Assembly (NCBI RefSeq): GCF_049933045.1
Contig: NZ_CP187926.1
Coordinates: 930,001-994,000 of the forward strand
Direction: 5' to 3'
Origin: Pseudocolwellia sp049933045
Lineage (GTDB): Bacteria > Pseudomonadota > Gammaproteobacteria > Enterobacterales > Alteromonadaceae
DNA length: 64,000 nucleotides
Shown here: positions 27,057 to 35,798 of the stretch, piece after piece
How the letters are laid out: every line of letters starts with the position of its first letter
How positions within the stretch are numbered: the stretch's first letter is position 1
Notes under the pieces: model-generated
Seen by the model: the letters and a program-made list of their open reading frames with translations, nothing else
The model's database searches: none
What the model was told of the DNA's origin: nothing
Program-made: the position numbers and the translations under genes

Positions 27057-27359
27057 ACATAACGCCCCAAACAGAGGCTAAAAATTGTTGGCCAAAATGG
27101 CGAGGCACGAGCAACGGCCAGCTGTTTTTAGTCCTGCTGCTTTGCCTTGTTAGCCGTGGAAGATAAGCTTTGGCGGTTTACCGCTATAACTTTCTAATAA
27201 TACAACTAACGCTTTTTAATACACTTTACTTAAAAATAAACACTAAGAAAAGAACACTGAATGTTTAGTTTTAAATAAGCATTAATTAGGAGTGGTTAAT
27301 TGAAACGTAAAACCTTTTTACTAAAAACCAATCCCTGATTTATACAAACTGAATAAGAC
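27057..27359 (-). repeat. Type I gene-less cassette, copy 8 (attC 27057-27155)
   Basis: GTAAAA/TTTTAC hairpin allele, with TTG before AAACGT. First of four consecutive type I cassettes (copies 8-11). Confidence 0.88.
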
Positions 27360-27662
27360 TGCTAACGCCTCATTCAGAGGCTAAAAATTGTTGGCCAAAA
27401 TAGCGAGGCACGAGCAACGGCCAGCTGTTTTTAGTCCTTTGCAATGCCTTGTTAGCCGTGGAAGATAAACGTTTGCGGTTTACCGCCATAACTATTTAAT
27501 AAGACAACGCATTATTAAAAATACACTTTACTTAAAAATAAACACTAAGAAAAAAACACTAAATGTTTAGTTTTAAATAAACTTTAATTAGGAAGAGGTA
27601 AATAGAAACGTGAAACCTTTTCACTAAAAACCAATCCCTGATTTATACAAACTGAATAAGAC
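27360..27662 (-). repeat. Type I gene-less cassette, copy 9 (attC 27360-27457)
   Basis: GTGAAA/TTTCAC hairpin allele, with TAG before AAACGT. Confidence 0.88.
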
Positions 27663-27965
27663 TGCTAACGCCCCAAACAGAGGCTAAAAATTGTTGGCCA
27701 AAATGGCGAGGCACGAGCAACGGCCAGCTGTTTTTAGTCCTGCTGCTTTGCCTTGTTAGCCGTGGAAGATAAGCTTTGGCGGTTTACCGCTATAACTTTC
27801 TAATAATACAACTAACGCTTTTTAATACACTTTACTTAAAAATAAACACTAAGAAAAGAACACTGAATGTTTAGTTTTAAATAAGCATTAATTAGGAGTG
27901 GTTAATTGAAACGTAAAACCTTTTTACTAAAAACCAATCCCTGATTTATACAAACTGAATAAGAC
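27663..27965 (-). repeat. Type I gene-less cassette, copy 10 (attC 27663-27761)
   Basis: Nearly identical to copies 8 and 15. GTAAAA/TTTTAC hairpin allele, with TTG before AAACGT. Confidence 0.88.
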
Positions 27966-28269
27966 TGCTAACGCCTCATTCAGAGGCTAAAAATTGATGG
28001 CTAAAATAGCGAGGCACGAGCAATAGCTAGCTGTTTTTAGTCCTTTGCAATGCCTTGTTAGCCGTGGAAGATAAACGTTGGCGGTTTACCGCTATAACTT
28101 TCTAATAATACAACTAACGCTATTTAAATACACTTTACTTAAAAATTAACACCAAGAAAACAACACTATGATATTAACGTTAAGTAAATTTTAATTAGGG
28201 AGAGGTAAATAGAAACGTAAAACCTTTTTACTAAAAACCAATCCCTGATTTATACAAACTGAATAAGAC
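27966..28269 (-). repeat. Type I gene-less cassette, copy 11 (attC 27966-28063)
   Basis: GTAAAA/TTTTAC hairpin allele, with TAG before AAACGT. Its attC has GATGGCTA/TAGCTAGC arms, shared only with copies 17 and 19. Confidence 0.88.
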
Positions 28270-28610
28270 TGCTAACGCCCAAATAATGGGATTTTATAGC
28301 TGGCTTAAAATGTTGAGGAACGAAACAGCCAGCTGTAAAATTCCTATTAATTTGCTTGTTATGAGTAACTTACATTAACTCAAAACACGACGCTATTAGT
28401 AAACACCTAATTTGTAAATGAAGCTTAACTTGAGCTACTAAATACACATTTACGAACCGATGTATTTGCTACAAAAGTCTCTTCAAAAGCAAATACTATT
28501 GGTGACCTTTGATAAACCTTAACTAGCGAAACTCGTATGAAACGAATGCAAAACTTACTTGTTAAAACCACTCGGATTTACAAAAAAATAACAGACAAAA
28601 AGCAGCAGAC
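28270..28610 (-). repeat. Type II gene-less cassette, copy 2 (attC 28270-28364)
   Basis: Hairpin GTATTTGCT / AGCAAATAC at 28462-28496 with loop ACAAAAGTCTCTT. The attC is the CCCAAATAATGGG type with GCTGGCTT/CAGCCAGC arms. Together with the preceding type I copy 11 it forms a block repeated at 38073-38719. Confidence 0.83.
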
Positions 28611-28709
28611 TCATAACGCCTCACTAAGAGGCAAATAATAGTTGGTTAAAATAAGCGACGAAGGAGCAAAAACCAACTGTTATTTGTCCTTTTGAGTGAC
28701 TTGTTAGGT
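28611..28709 (-). repeat. attC site 23
   Basis: Closes the 93-residue membrane protein cassette, whose stop lies in the GTTAGGT core. Arms AGTTGGTT and AACCAACT. Confidence 0.88.
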
Positions 28710-28985
28710 GCGAAATAGCTGAATAAACTTTATGGTTGGTTTTATAGAAAAACAAATCATTATTATAAAAACAATTAACACTAATAAAAAATGTATATAG
28801 CTTGGTAATATGTTTAACCACTCAGTTTTTCTAGTTGTAAATAAGTATGGTTCGCCTTGTTCCCAACTTTTGTAAAAAAGATAGGTTAGCCAACCTAGAA
28901 TAGCGCTTAATGACCAGAGAAAAAAAGCATAAAGAAAAGCAACTTCTGTATCACCTCCATCATTCTCAAATCTATCACGATCCAC
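28704..28985 (-). CDS. Small two-helix membrane protein with attC-supplied ribosome binding site (cassette gene)
   Basis: 93 residues starting at GTG 28985. AGGTG, which belongs to the GTTAGGTG core of the neighbouring attC, lies five bases upstream and acts as a good ribosome binding site. Two or three hydrophobic segments are visible (VAFLYAFFLWSLSAILGWLTY, about 15-35, split over one helix; HFLLVLIVFIIMICFSI, about 65-82). Not recognised. A different frame at 28624-28821 is a shadow. Confidence 0.65.
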   Translation of the reverse strand: MDRDRFENDGGDTEVAFLYAFFLWSLSAILGWLTYLFYKSWEQGEPYLFTTRKTEWLNILPSYIHFLLVLIVFIIMICFSIKPTIKFIQLFRT

Positions 28986-28991
28986 ATTTTC

Positions 28992-29295
28992 ACCTAACGC
29001 CCCAAACAGAGGCTAAAAATTGTTGGCCAAAATGGCGAGGCACGAGCAACGGCCAGCTGTTTTTAGTCCTGCTGCTTTGCCTTGTTAGCAGTGTAAGATA
29101 AGCTTTGGCGGTTTACCGCTATAACTTTTTAATATTACAACTAACGCTATTTAATACACTTTACTCAAAAATTAACACCAAGAAAAGAACACTACGATAT
29201 TAACGATTAGTTAAGTTTAAGTAGGGAGAGGTTAAGTGAAACGTGAAACCTTTTCACTAAAAACCAACCCTTGATTTATACAAATTGAATAAGAC
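28992..29295 (-). repeat. Type I gene-less cassette, copy 12 (attC 28992-29090)
   Basis: GTGAAA/TTTCAC hairpin allele, with GTG before AAACGT. Nearly identical to copies 2, 3 and 16. Confidence 0.88.
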
Positions 29296-29598
29296 TGCTA
29301 ACGCCTCATTCAGAGGCTAAAAATTGTTGGCCAAAATAGCGAGGCACGAGCAACGGCCAGCTGTTTTTAGTCCTTTGCAATGCCTTGTTAGCCGTGGAAG
29401 ATAAACGTTTGCGGTTTACCGCCATAACTATTTAATAAGACAACGCATTATTACAAATACACTTTACTTAAAAATTAACACCAAGAAAACAACACTAAGT
29501 GTATAGTTTTAAATAAACTTTAATTAGAAAGAGGTTAATAGAAACGTGAAACCTTTTCACTAAAAACCAATCCCTGATTTATACAAATTGAATAAGAC
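29296..29598 (-). repeat. Type I gene-less cassette, copy 13 (attC 29296-29393)
   Basis: GTGAAA/TTTCAC hairpin allele, with TAG before AAACGT. Nearly identical to copies 14 and 18. Confidence 0.88.
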
Positions 29599-29697
29599 TG
29601 CTAACGCCACGTTAAGCGGCAAATAATAGCTGGCTAAAATGTGTGAGGCACGAACAACAGCCAGCTGTTATTTGTCCGTTTGAACGCCTTGTTAGCA
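29599..29697 (-). repeat. attC site 26
   Basis: Closes the 88-residue secreted protein cassette. Arms AGCTGGCT and AGCCAGCT; core GTTAGCA. Confidence 0.88.
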
Positions 29698-29711
29698 GTT
29701 TTTTAGTTAAA

Positions 29712-29978
29712 TCATGAACTTGAATACATAATGAGTTGCTTACGCTCTAATTTTTTGAATAACTCGACTCTCTGCTTAATAAGCTTAATTTCATTCTCAA
29801 TATTGTCTTTGAGTTGCGAACTTTCAGGACTAGTGGTAGTGAAATTAGACTTAATTTCTTTTAATTCAGCTTCAAGTACAACTATTGTTTTTTGAGCATC
29901 AATATAATATTGAGTGCTTGGCACTACAGCATAAACATTACAACACATTAAAATGAACGTTAAAATAATAGTTTTCAT
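29712..29978 (-). CDS. Small secreted coiled-coil protein (cassette gene)
   Basis: 88 residues. Residues 1-17 (MKTIILTFILMCCNVYA) form a signal peptide with a likely cleavage at VYA-VV. The mature part is one long charged helix (VVLEAELKEIKSNF, LKDNIENEIKLIKQRVELFKKLERK), probably a periplasmic coiled coil. AAAGGTT upstream supports the ATG. Not recognised. Confidence 0.68.
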   Translation of the reverse strand: MKTIILTFILMCCNVYAVVPSTQYYIDAQKTIVVLEAELKEIKSNFTTTSPESSQLKDNIENEIKLIKQRVELFKKLERKQLIMYSSS

Positions 29979-29993
29979 CAGAACCTTTGAAAC

Positions 29994-30296
29994 TGCTAAC
30001 GCCTCATTCAGAGGCTAAAAATTGTTGGCCAAAATAGCGAGGCACGAGCAACGGCCAGCTGTTTTTAGTCCTTTGCAATGCCTTGTTAGCCGTGGAAGAT
30101 AAACGTTTGCGGTTTACCGCCATAACTATTTAATAAGACAACGCATTATTACAAATACACTTTACTTAAAAATTAACACCAAGAAAACAACACTAAGTGT
30201 ATAGTTTTAAATAAACTTTAATTAGAAAGAGGTTAATAGAAACGTGAAACCTTTTCACTAAAAACCAATCCCTGATTTATACAAATTGAATAAGAC
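29994..30296 (-). repeat. Type I gene-less cassette, copy 14 (attC 29994-30091)
   Basis: GTGAAA/TTTCAC hairpin allele, with TAG before AAACGT. Confidence 0.88.
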
Positions 30297-30394
30297 TGCT
30301 AACGCCACGTTAAGCGGCAAAAAATTGTTGGCTAAAATTGTGAACGGAGTGAAACAGCCAACTGTTTTTTGTCCGTTTGAACGTCTTGTTAGCC
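30297..30394 (-). repeat. attC site 28
   Basis: Closes the HEPN-like protein cassette, whose stop lies in the GTTAGCC core. Arms GTTGGCT and AGCCAAC with a GTGAACGGAGTGAAAC loop. Confidence 0.88.
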
Positions 30395-31123
30395 ATTACT
30401 TTTAAACGACTTAAGCGCCGACAACATACGATAATATTTTTCTAGCGAAATAGAGTTAAGCGTAGTGTCTGGGCCCAAAAATGAAATCGGCTCACGTATT
30501 GATACCACAAAGCACAAGAAATCAACCGCGCCAATAACCTTATAAAAATTTAAAGGCGAACCATAATCAGTATCACTGAATGCCCCATGTAATATCCCAT
30601 GCCTATTTGTATTGTCGTTATGGGGATATTTATCCGAATTTACATACAAATTTTCTTTAGCAAAATGTACGAAGGAGTCAAGCATTGCGACAATTTCATT
30701 TACAACACCAATCCGATTGGTAGTTACATCTTCTTTACAATGCTCTGCAAATTTAACAAATACATTTTTTACATATGATTCGTTAATGTCATTCGCCTTT
30801 GCAAACTTACGCCCGATTCCTTCTACGACAGGGATTAGGCCAGAGACTGCAACATGATCAAGACCAATAAAGTGAGCTTCAATTGATTCTTTAATTATTT
30901 GCAAGTATTCATTTACAATAGGAACTTCCGGATACCTTTCAGTAACCATTGCGGCTAAATTTTTTTCGTTATATATAAAAGCCAAACTAGATTCTAAATC
31001 TGCATTTCCATTTTCCGTTATATCTTTAACAACTTCTTGAAGATAACCGATGCTGACATAAGGAGGAATAAACCAGCCTGCGCTATTAAATTTTTCTTTA
31101 TAAAATTGCAAGATACTCTCCAA
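30389..31123 (-). CDS. HEPN-like protein with NRHGILHG motif (cassette gene)
   Basis: 244 residues, soluble, largely helical. The C-terminal part holds NTNRHGILHGAFSDTDYGSP followed by a hydrophobic helix (VIGAVDFLCFVVSI). The R-x4-H within RHGILH fits the Rx4-6H signature of HEPN-superfamily proteins, many of which are RNases in toxin-antitoxin or phage-defence systems. The NRHxxxHG form is a common ending of uncharacterised proteins. The N-terminal 150 residues (FNSAGWFIPPYVSIGYLQEV onward) are not recognised. If it is an RNase, no antitoxin is encoded beside it. The frame ends inside its attC core. The HEPN assignment is inference from the motif. Confidence 0.7.
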   Translation of the reverse strand: MESILQFYKEKFNSAGWFIPPYVSIGYLQEVVKDITENGNADLESSLAFIYNEKNLAAMVTERYPEVPIVNEYLQIIKESIEAHFIGLDHVAVSGLIPVVEGIGRKFAKANDINESYVKNVFVKFAEHCKEDVTTNRIGVVNEIVAMLDSFVHFAKENLYVNSDKYPHNDNTNRHGILHGAFSDTDYGSPLNFYKVIGAVDFLCFVVSIREPISFLGPDTTLNSISLEKYYRMLSALKSFKSNG

Positions 31124-31136
31124 GCTGATTTGTGAT

Positions 31137-31439
31137 GGCTAACGCCCCAAACAGAGGCTAAAAATTGTTGGCCAAAATGGCGAGGCACGAGCAACGGCCA
31201 GCTGTTTTTAGTCCTGCTGCTTTGCCTTGTTAGCCGTGGAAGATAAGCTTTGGCGGTTTACCGCTATAACTTTCTAATAATACAACTAACGCTTTTTAAT
31301 ACACTTTACTTAAAAATAAACACTAAGAAAAGAACACTGAATGTTTAGTTTTAAATAAGCATTAATTAGGAGTGGTTAATTGAAACGTAAAACCTTTTTA
31401 CTAAAAACCAATCCCTGATTTATACAAACTGAATAAGAC
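31137..31439 (-). repeat. Type I gene-less cassette, copy 15 (attC 31137-31235)
   Basis: GTAAAA/TTTTAC hairpin allele, with TTG before AAACGT. Confidence 0.88.
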
Positions 31440-31743
31440 TGCTAACGCCTCAAACAGAGGCTAAAAATTGTTGGCCAAAATGGCGAGGCACGAGCAACGG
31501 CCAGCTGTTTTTAGTCCTGCTGCTTTGCCTTGTTAGCAGTGTAAGATAAGCTTTGGCGGCTTACCGCTATAACTTTTTAATATTACAACTAACGCTATTT
31601 AATACACTTTACTCAAAAATTAACACCAAGAAAAGAACACTACGATATTAACGATTAGTTAAGTTTAAGTAGGGAGAGGTTAAGTGAAACGTGAAACCTT
31701 TTCACTAAAAACCAACCCTTGATTTATACAAATTGAATAAGAC
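31440..31743 (-). repeat. Type I gene-less cassette, copy 16 (attC 31440-31538)
   Basis: GTGAAA/TTTCAC hairpin allele, with GTG before AAACGT. The first hairpin has loop CTTA (GCGGCTTACCGC), one base off the usual TTTA. Confidence 0.88.
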
Positions 31744-31846
31744 TGCTAACGCCTAAATAACAGGCTAAGTAATAGTTGGCTAAAATTGTGTAGCGAAGCG
31801 AAACGTAGCCAACTGTTACGTGTCCTTGTTGATTTTCTTGTTATGT
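31744..31846 (-). repeat. attC site 31
   Basis: Closes the 150-residue membrane protein cassette, whose stop lies in the GTTATGT core. Arms AGTTGGCTA and TAGCCAACT with a TGTAGCGAAGCGAAACG loop. Close relative of the site at 36468. Confidence 0.88.
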
Positions 31847-32293
31847 TGATACTTGTAAAGACATACGAACCAAATGCCAGACAACATAAGTTACAGCACC
31901 AAGTAGCAAGCCATACATTTGAATTCGCCCCCAGATATCCATCCTGTCTTGATGCTTACCAACAGCCTCATCAAATTTTTCTTTAGCAAGAGATTCTAAT
32001 TTGCTAGCTTCATTAGCTTCTAGGGATTTCAATAAATTAAGGCTACCAATATATGATGCATTTTTAAATTTCACATTATTGGCATTCATTGTTAAACGAA
32101 TTCCAGCCCAAAAACTTATTGCCCAAATAGCTACAGCTAATAGCCAAATATAATGATGTGGAACTAGAGCTTCCAACTTAGTTTGAGAAAGAGAAAAACC
32201 TATACCAGAACCAGAGGCCGCCATAAGAAAATATGTAGTTTTTTCTCTAGCAGCATTAGATATTTTTGTTAATTCAAATTCGCGATCTGACAC
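31841..32293 (-). CDS. Membrane protein of unknown function (cassette gene)
   Basis: 150 residues. Hydrophobic helices at about 20-36 (TYFLMAASGSGIGFSLS), 48-67 (YIWLLAVAIWAISFWAGIRL) and 125-142 (MYGLLLGAVTYVVWHLV) enclose a helical cytoplasmic or periplasmic stretch with LLKSLEANEASKLESLAKEK. Not recognised by name. AGGAGTATCTGTGTC precedes the start, giving a fair ribosome binding site. Confidence 0.68.
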   Translation of the reverse strand: MSDREFELTKISNAAREKTTYFLMAASGSGIGFSLSQTKLEALVPHHYIWLLAVAIWAISFWAGIRLTMNANNVKFKNASYIGSLNLLKSLEANEASKLESLAKEKFDEAVGKHQDRMDIWGRIQMYGLLLGAVTYVVWHLVRMSLQVST

Positions 32294-32308
32294 AGATACT
32301 CCTTATCA

Positions 32309-32407
32309 ACATAACGCCTCACTAAGAGGCAAATAATAGTTGGTTAAAATAAGCGACGAAGGAGCAAAAACCAACTGTTATTTGTCCTTTTGAGTGCCTT
32401 GTTAGCT
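32309..32407 (-). repeat. attC site 32
   Basis: Closes the 32413-32712 cassette. Arms AGTTGGTT and AACCAACT; core GTTAGCT. Confidence 0.88.
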
Positions 32408-32412
32408 GTATT

Positions 32413-32712
32413 TTAACGCATTACCTCTGACAAGCACTCAGGTATTTTTGTTTTATCGATATTGTCCATAGTTAAAATATTACAGCCAGTCCCTTGGTGT
32501 GCAGGAGCCAATGAACCTTCACCGGCTCGATAATAACAATCACAAATTGAAGTTGGTGTTGGCGCAAACATATTAGAATCATCAAACATGTCAGGAAATT
32601 CAGGTTTCGGTTGATAACCGATAGTCATTTCTGATAACCCCCAAAAGAGAAATAGAACCAAGAATGAAGCAATAATTAAGAATACAATATATTTGATAAT
32701 GGCTCCATGCAC
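32413..32712 (-). CDS. Single-helix membrane protein with a Cys-containing outer domain (cassette gene)
   Basis: About 99 residues from GTG 32712. The longer frame would start with TTG inside the attC. One membrane helix (YIVFLIIASFLVLFLFWGL, about 8-26) leads to a polar domain with four cysteines (SICDCYY, GTGCNIL, PECLSEV) that could pair in the periplasm. No clear ribosome binding site is seen, so the start is uncertain. Not recognised. Confidence 0.58.
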   Translation of the reverse strand: MHGAIIKYIVFLIIASFLVLFLFWGLSEMTIGYQPKPEFPDMFDDSNMFAPTPTSICDCYYRAGEGSLAPAHQGTGCNILTMDNIDKTKIPECLSEVMR

Positions 32713-32717
32713 TATAC

Positions 32718-32817
32718 AGCTAACGCCCAAATAACAGGCTAAAAATAGTGGGCCAAAATCAGCGAGGCACGAGCAGTGGCCAGCTGTTTTTAGTCCTAGT
32801 TGATTTGCTTGTTAGCA
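32718..32817 (-). repeat. attC site 33
   Basis: Closes the 98-residue protein cassette. Arms TGGGCCA and TGGCCAG; core GTTAGCA. Confidence 0.87.
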
Positions 32818-32820
32818 GTA

Positions 32821-33117
32821 CTACTCTCCGAGGAATATTATACTTTTATTCTCGGATTCTGCTGCCTGTAATACAGACAGAAACTCTTGTTGTATCTGCT
32901 TGCTACCAGTGCTCGAATTAATTGCCTCAAGTGCGCAAGTAATAAGAATATTTAACCCTGAACTTAACTCTGTATCAGAATACTGATCAATTACTATTCC
33001 TGATTTTAAGCGATATAACTCTAAAACATCTAAAATATCCGGATATTGTTCATCGTTAATATATAAAAGTAGTTTACCAACTCTACTGCTTTTAAATTCA
33101 CACAACTCTAATGACAT
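32821..33117 (-). CDS. Small soluble protein of unknown function (cassette gene)
   Basis: 98 residues, acidic, without signal peptide or membrane helix. Predicted as mixed beta-alpha: SRVGKLLLYINDEQYPDILD, then helices LNILITCALEAINS and QQEFLSVLQAAESE. Its short compact form with a beta-strand start resembles small immunity or regulatory proteins, but no family is recognised. It ends four bases before its attC. Confidence 0.62.
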   Translation of the reverse strand: MSLELCEFKSSRVGKLLLYINDEQYPDILDVLELYRLKSGIVIDQYSDTELSSGLNILITCALEAINSSTGSKQIQQEFLSVLQAAESENKSIIFLGE

Positions 33118-33128
33118 ATGCTTTGTAC

Positions 33129-33228
33129 TGCTAACGCCTCGCTAAGAGGCAAATGATAGTTGGCTATAATGTGCGACGCAGGAGCAACAGCCAACTGTTA
33201 TTTGTCCTGCTTGAGCGACTTGTTATGT
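33129..33228 (-). repeat. attC site 34
   Basis: Closes the 154-residue secreted protein cassette, whose stop lies in the GTTATGT core. Arms AGTTGGCT and AGCCAACT. Confidence 0.88.
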
Positions 33229-33687
33229 TGCAGTACACGCACCAATGTTAATTGATTGTTCCACGCTAGCTTTCGCTAATTTAATTTGCGACTCGGATAA
33301 TAACCCTTTAACTTGTTCAATTAACATAGCTACTTCTATTGCACCCGCACAATGGTTGTTTTCTTTTGTTCTAGTTTCAATTTGTTTGGCAACATTACCT
33401 ATAACATATGCTGCTAGCATTATGTGCCTAAGTTCTTCTTTTATGTTGTTATCTGAGATCCATGGGGCATTTTCTTCTGATATTTCGAGGTAAACTAAAT
33501 CACTTTGTTCAGCGAACTCCATTAACGCTGCCATTGCAGCGAAACCTACATCTGAAGTTCTTGATTCTCTATAAATAGAGATTGCTTTTGCTGCTTTCTC
33601 AGCGGTTTCAATTTGAACATCAGAAGCACTTACCTCTTGAGGCACAAACATAATTGAAATTATAAAGATTAAAAGTGAATATTTCAC
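33223..33687 (-). CDS. Secreted helical protein of unknown function (cassette gene)
   Basis: 154 residues. A signal peptide (MKYSLLIFIISIMFVPQEVSA, cleavage near residue 21) precedes an all-helical mature part (AEKAAKAISIYRES, VGFAAMAALMEFAEQ, ELRHIMLAAYVIGNVAKQIE, SQIKLAKASVEQSI). Two cysteines (NNHCAGA and the GACTAT end) may form a disulfide. AAGGAGTTTGTG upstream gives a strong ribosome binding site for the ATG. Not recognised. Confidence 0.7.
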   Translation of the reverse strand: MKYSLLIFIISIMFVPQEVSASDVQIETAEKAAKAISIYRESRTSDVGFAAMAALMEFAEQSDLVYLEISEENAPWISDNNIKEELRHIMLAAYVIGNVAKQIETRTKENNHCAGAIEVAMLIEQVKGLLSESQIKLAKASVEQSINIGACTAT

Positions 33688-33703
33688 ACAAACTCCTTTT
33701 GCA

Positions 33704-33804
33704 ACATAACGCCCCGCTAAGAGGCAAAATATAGTTGGTTAAAATAGGCGAGGCACGAGCAAAAAACCAACTGTATTTTGTCCTGCTTGAGCGGCTTGTT
33801 AGGT
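33704..33804 (-). repeat. attC site 35
   Basis: Closes the 33807-34280 cassette. Arms AGTTGGTT and AACCAACT; core GTTAGGT. Confidence 0.88.
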
Positions 33805-33806
33805 GT

Positions 33807-34280
33807 TTACTTTACCGAGCCAACTTTAATGGATGATAAACACTCTGATGTAAACCCAAGAGGTTCAAGCATATAACTCACCCCCTGAGCATTTCTTTCT
33901 TTAGGCAAACTATACCCTTTTATTATTTTTAAAGTGTTCATATTAAACATTATCGTATATTCAATATTTTCTTCATCTGGTGTCAGTGTAATACTTAAAT
34001 ATGGAGGTAAACGTGTTTGATCGTGGTACCAAGAAGCCGATATATCAATTGAATAAGTAAACTTACCATTTTCACCAAAATACTTATAAAGACATTCAGG
34101 TAAAACTAACCTTTTATCTGCAATTTGCAGTGTTAGTGATTTTAGATCCAAGAATGCAGGACTATAGCTTTCTGGAAGACCAAACAAAGAGCCGTCACTT
34201 TGGATATAAACTCCAGTGTCTTTATTAGCAAATGAAGAAGAATTATAAAATATCGACAAAACTATTAACATTAACCGCAT
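33807..34280 (-). CDS. Secreted beta-rich protein of unknown function (cassette gene)
   Basis: From ATG 34280 the product has 157 residues (a GTG four codons earlier is possible). AGGTG of the adjacent attC core lies nine bases upstream. A signal peptide (MRLMLIVLSIFYNSSSFA) precedes a beta-rich mature part (YLSITLTPDEENIEYTIMF, LKIIKGYSLPKE) with two cysteines (PECLYKYF, TSECLSS). Not recognised. Confidence 0.68.
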   Translation of the reverse strand: MRLMLIVLSIFYNSSSFANKDTGVYIQSDGSLFGLPESYSPAFLDLKSLTLQIADKRLVLPECLYKYFGENGKFTYSIDISASWYHDQTRLPPYLSITLTPDEENIEYTIMFNMNTLKIIKGYSLPKERNAQGVSYMLEPLGFTSECLSSIKVGSVK

Positions 34281-34290
34281 TCTGATAAAC

Positions 34291-34688
34291 ACCTAACGCT
34301 TTGCTAAGGGGCAAATAATTGTTTGCTACAATGTGCGAGGCACGAGCGCAGCAAACTGTTATTTGTCCGTTTGAGCAACTTGTTAGCTGTTTTAGGCTAC
34401 CAAGTTGCAGTAATTAAAAATGTTTGCTTAACACTTTAAGCAATATAAGGCTTACAACGTAAACGAATAAAGTAATTTAACCAAATTATTCACTGTAACC
34501 GCAAATACATTTACCAACGTTAACCGGCACGATAGGTAATAAATACAAAACTCGCGGTTAGCGAATTTAATGCGACAATTACCGCTGTTTCCAAAAACAC
34601 TACGAGCATAATGAGCTATTACAATTTGCGTATTACAAACTCAAAAGCTTCAAAAATAAAGAATGAAACTACAACGGATTATTTAAAC
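34291..34688 (-). repeat. Type IV gene-less cassette, single copy (attC 34291-34388)
   Basis: The 300-base body has no open frame of note and no copy elsewhere in the window. It holds scattered short palindromic stretches such as GCGGTTAGCG. The attC has GTTTGCTA/CAGCAAAC arms. It could be a decayed gene cassette. Confidence 0.65.
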
Positions 34689-34992
34689 AGCTAACGCCTC
34701 ATTCAGAGGCTAAAAATTGATGGCTAAAATAGCGAGGCACGAGCAATAGCTAGCTGTTTTTAGTCCTTTGCAATGCCTTGTTAGCCGTGGAAGATAAACG
34801 TTGGCGGTTTACCGCTATAACTTTCTAATAATACAACTAACGCTATTTAAATACACTTTACTTAAAAATTAACACCAAGAAAACAACACTATGATATTAA
34901 CGTTAAGTAAATTTTAATTAGGGAGAGGTAAATAGAAACGTAAAACCTTTTTACTAAAAACCAATCCCTGATTTATACAAACTGAATAAGAC
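34689..34992 (-). repeat. Type I gene-less cassette, copy 17 (attC 34689-34786)
   Basis: GTAAAA/TTTTAC hairpin allele, with TAG before AAACGT. Same as copies 11 and 19 including the attC with GATGGCTA/TAGCTAGC. Confidence 0.88.
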
Positions 34993-35090
34993 TGCTAACG
35001 CCTCAAACAGAGGCTAAAATTGTTGGCCAAAATGGCGAGGCACGAGCAACGGCCAGCTGTTTTTAGTCCTGCTGCTTTGCCTTGTTAGGT
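34993..35090 (-). repeat. attC site 38
   Basis: Closes the 96-residue membrane protein cassette. It is a type I-style attC (TTGGCC/GGCCAG arms, CTGCTGCTTTGCC) but with core GTTAGGT and one A fewer in GGCTAAAATTG, so a gene has apparently acquired a type I attC or lost a type I body. Confidence 0.85.
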
Positions 35091-35095
35091 GTACT

Positions 35096-35386
35096 TTAAC
35101 GCAAAACCAGATATATAAATAATGTTGAAAATAAACCTTTTGAAAACAATATTAACCCAAACGACTTGGGATTTTTTGTACGGTGTACCATAAAGCCTTT
35201 AATATCTATTTGATCAAATTTAAAAGCAATAACATTATGAATAATCCAATGACCTGACAGAGCAAGTATTGCAACACTTGCCACTGAATCCCCATAACCT
35301 TCGACTTGCGGTGTTACAAATACAGCTATAAGAATAATCATTAAAAAGAAAATGAGTGATATTTTATACGCTTTCTCGTAACTCAA
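35096..35386 (-). CDS. Small membrane protein with attC-supplied ribosome binding site (cassette gene)
   Basis: 96 residues starting at TTG 35386, seven bases after AGGTG that belongs to the GTTAGGTG core of the neighbouring attC. Three hydrophobic segments are visible: ISLIFFLMIILIAVFV (9-24), VASVAILALSGHWIIHNVIA (35-53) and LILFSKGLFSTLFIYLVL (78-95). Not recognised. Confidence 0.65.
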   Translation of the reverse strand: MSYEKAYKISLIFFLMIILIAVFVTPQVEGYGDSVASVAILALSGHWIIHNVIAFKFDQIDIKGFMVHRTKNPKSFGLILFSKGLFSTLFIYLVLR

Positions 35387-35394
35387 TTTTGTAC

Positions 35395-35697
35395 ACCTAA
35401 CGCCTCATTCAGAGGCTAAAAATTGTTGGCCAAAATAGCGAGGCACGAGCAACGGCCAGCTGTTTTTAGTCCTTTGCAATGCCTTGTTAGCCGTGGAAGA
35501 TAAACGTTTGCGGTTTACCGCCATAACTATTTAATAAGACAACGCATTATTACAAATACACTTTACTTAAAAATTAACACCAAGAAAACAACACTAAGTG
35601 TATAGTTTTAAATAAACTTTAATTAGAAAGAGGTTAATAGAAACGTGAAACCTTTTCACTAAAAACCAATCCCTGATTTATACAAATTGAATAAGAC
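35395..35697 (-). repeat. Type I gene-less cassette, copy 18 (attC 35395-35492)
   Basis: GTGAAA/TTTCAC hairpin allele, with TAG before AAACGT. Nearly identical to copies 13 and 14. Confidence 0.88.
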
Positions 35698-35798
35698 TGC
35701 TAACGCCTCATTAAGAGGCAATAAAATAGTTGGTTAAAATTAGCGAGGCACGAGCAAAAACCAACTGTTTTTTGTCCTGCTTTAATGACTTGTTATGT
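35698..35798 (-). repeat. attC site 40
   Basis: Closes the 78-residue membrane protein cassette, whose stop lies in the GTTATGT core. Arms AGTTGGTT and AACCAACT. Confidence 0.88.

Noticed and set aside
31786..31986. Plus-strand frame over the 150-residue cassette gene.
   Set aside because: It begins inside an attC and lies antisense to the better-supported gene.
22357..35697. A 39-codon minus-strand frame beginning MAVNRKRLSSTANK that reads through the attC in copies 9, 13, 14 and 18.
   Set aside because: There is no ribosome binding site, most copies have ATA instead of ATG, and the frame is closed early in copy 4. It is a by-product of the attC sequence.
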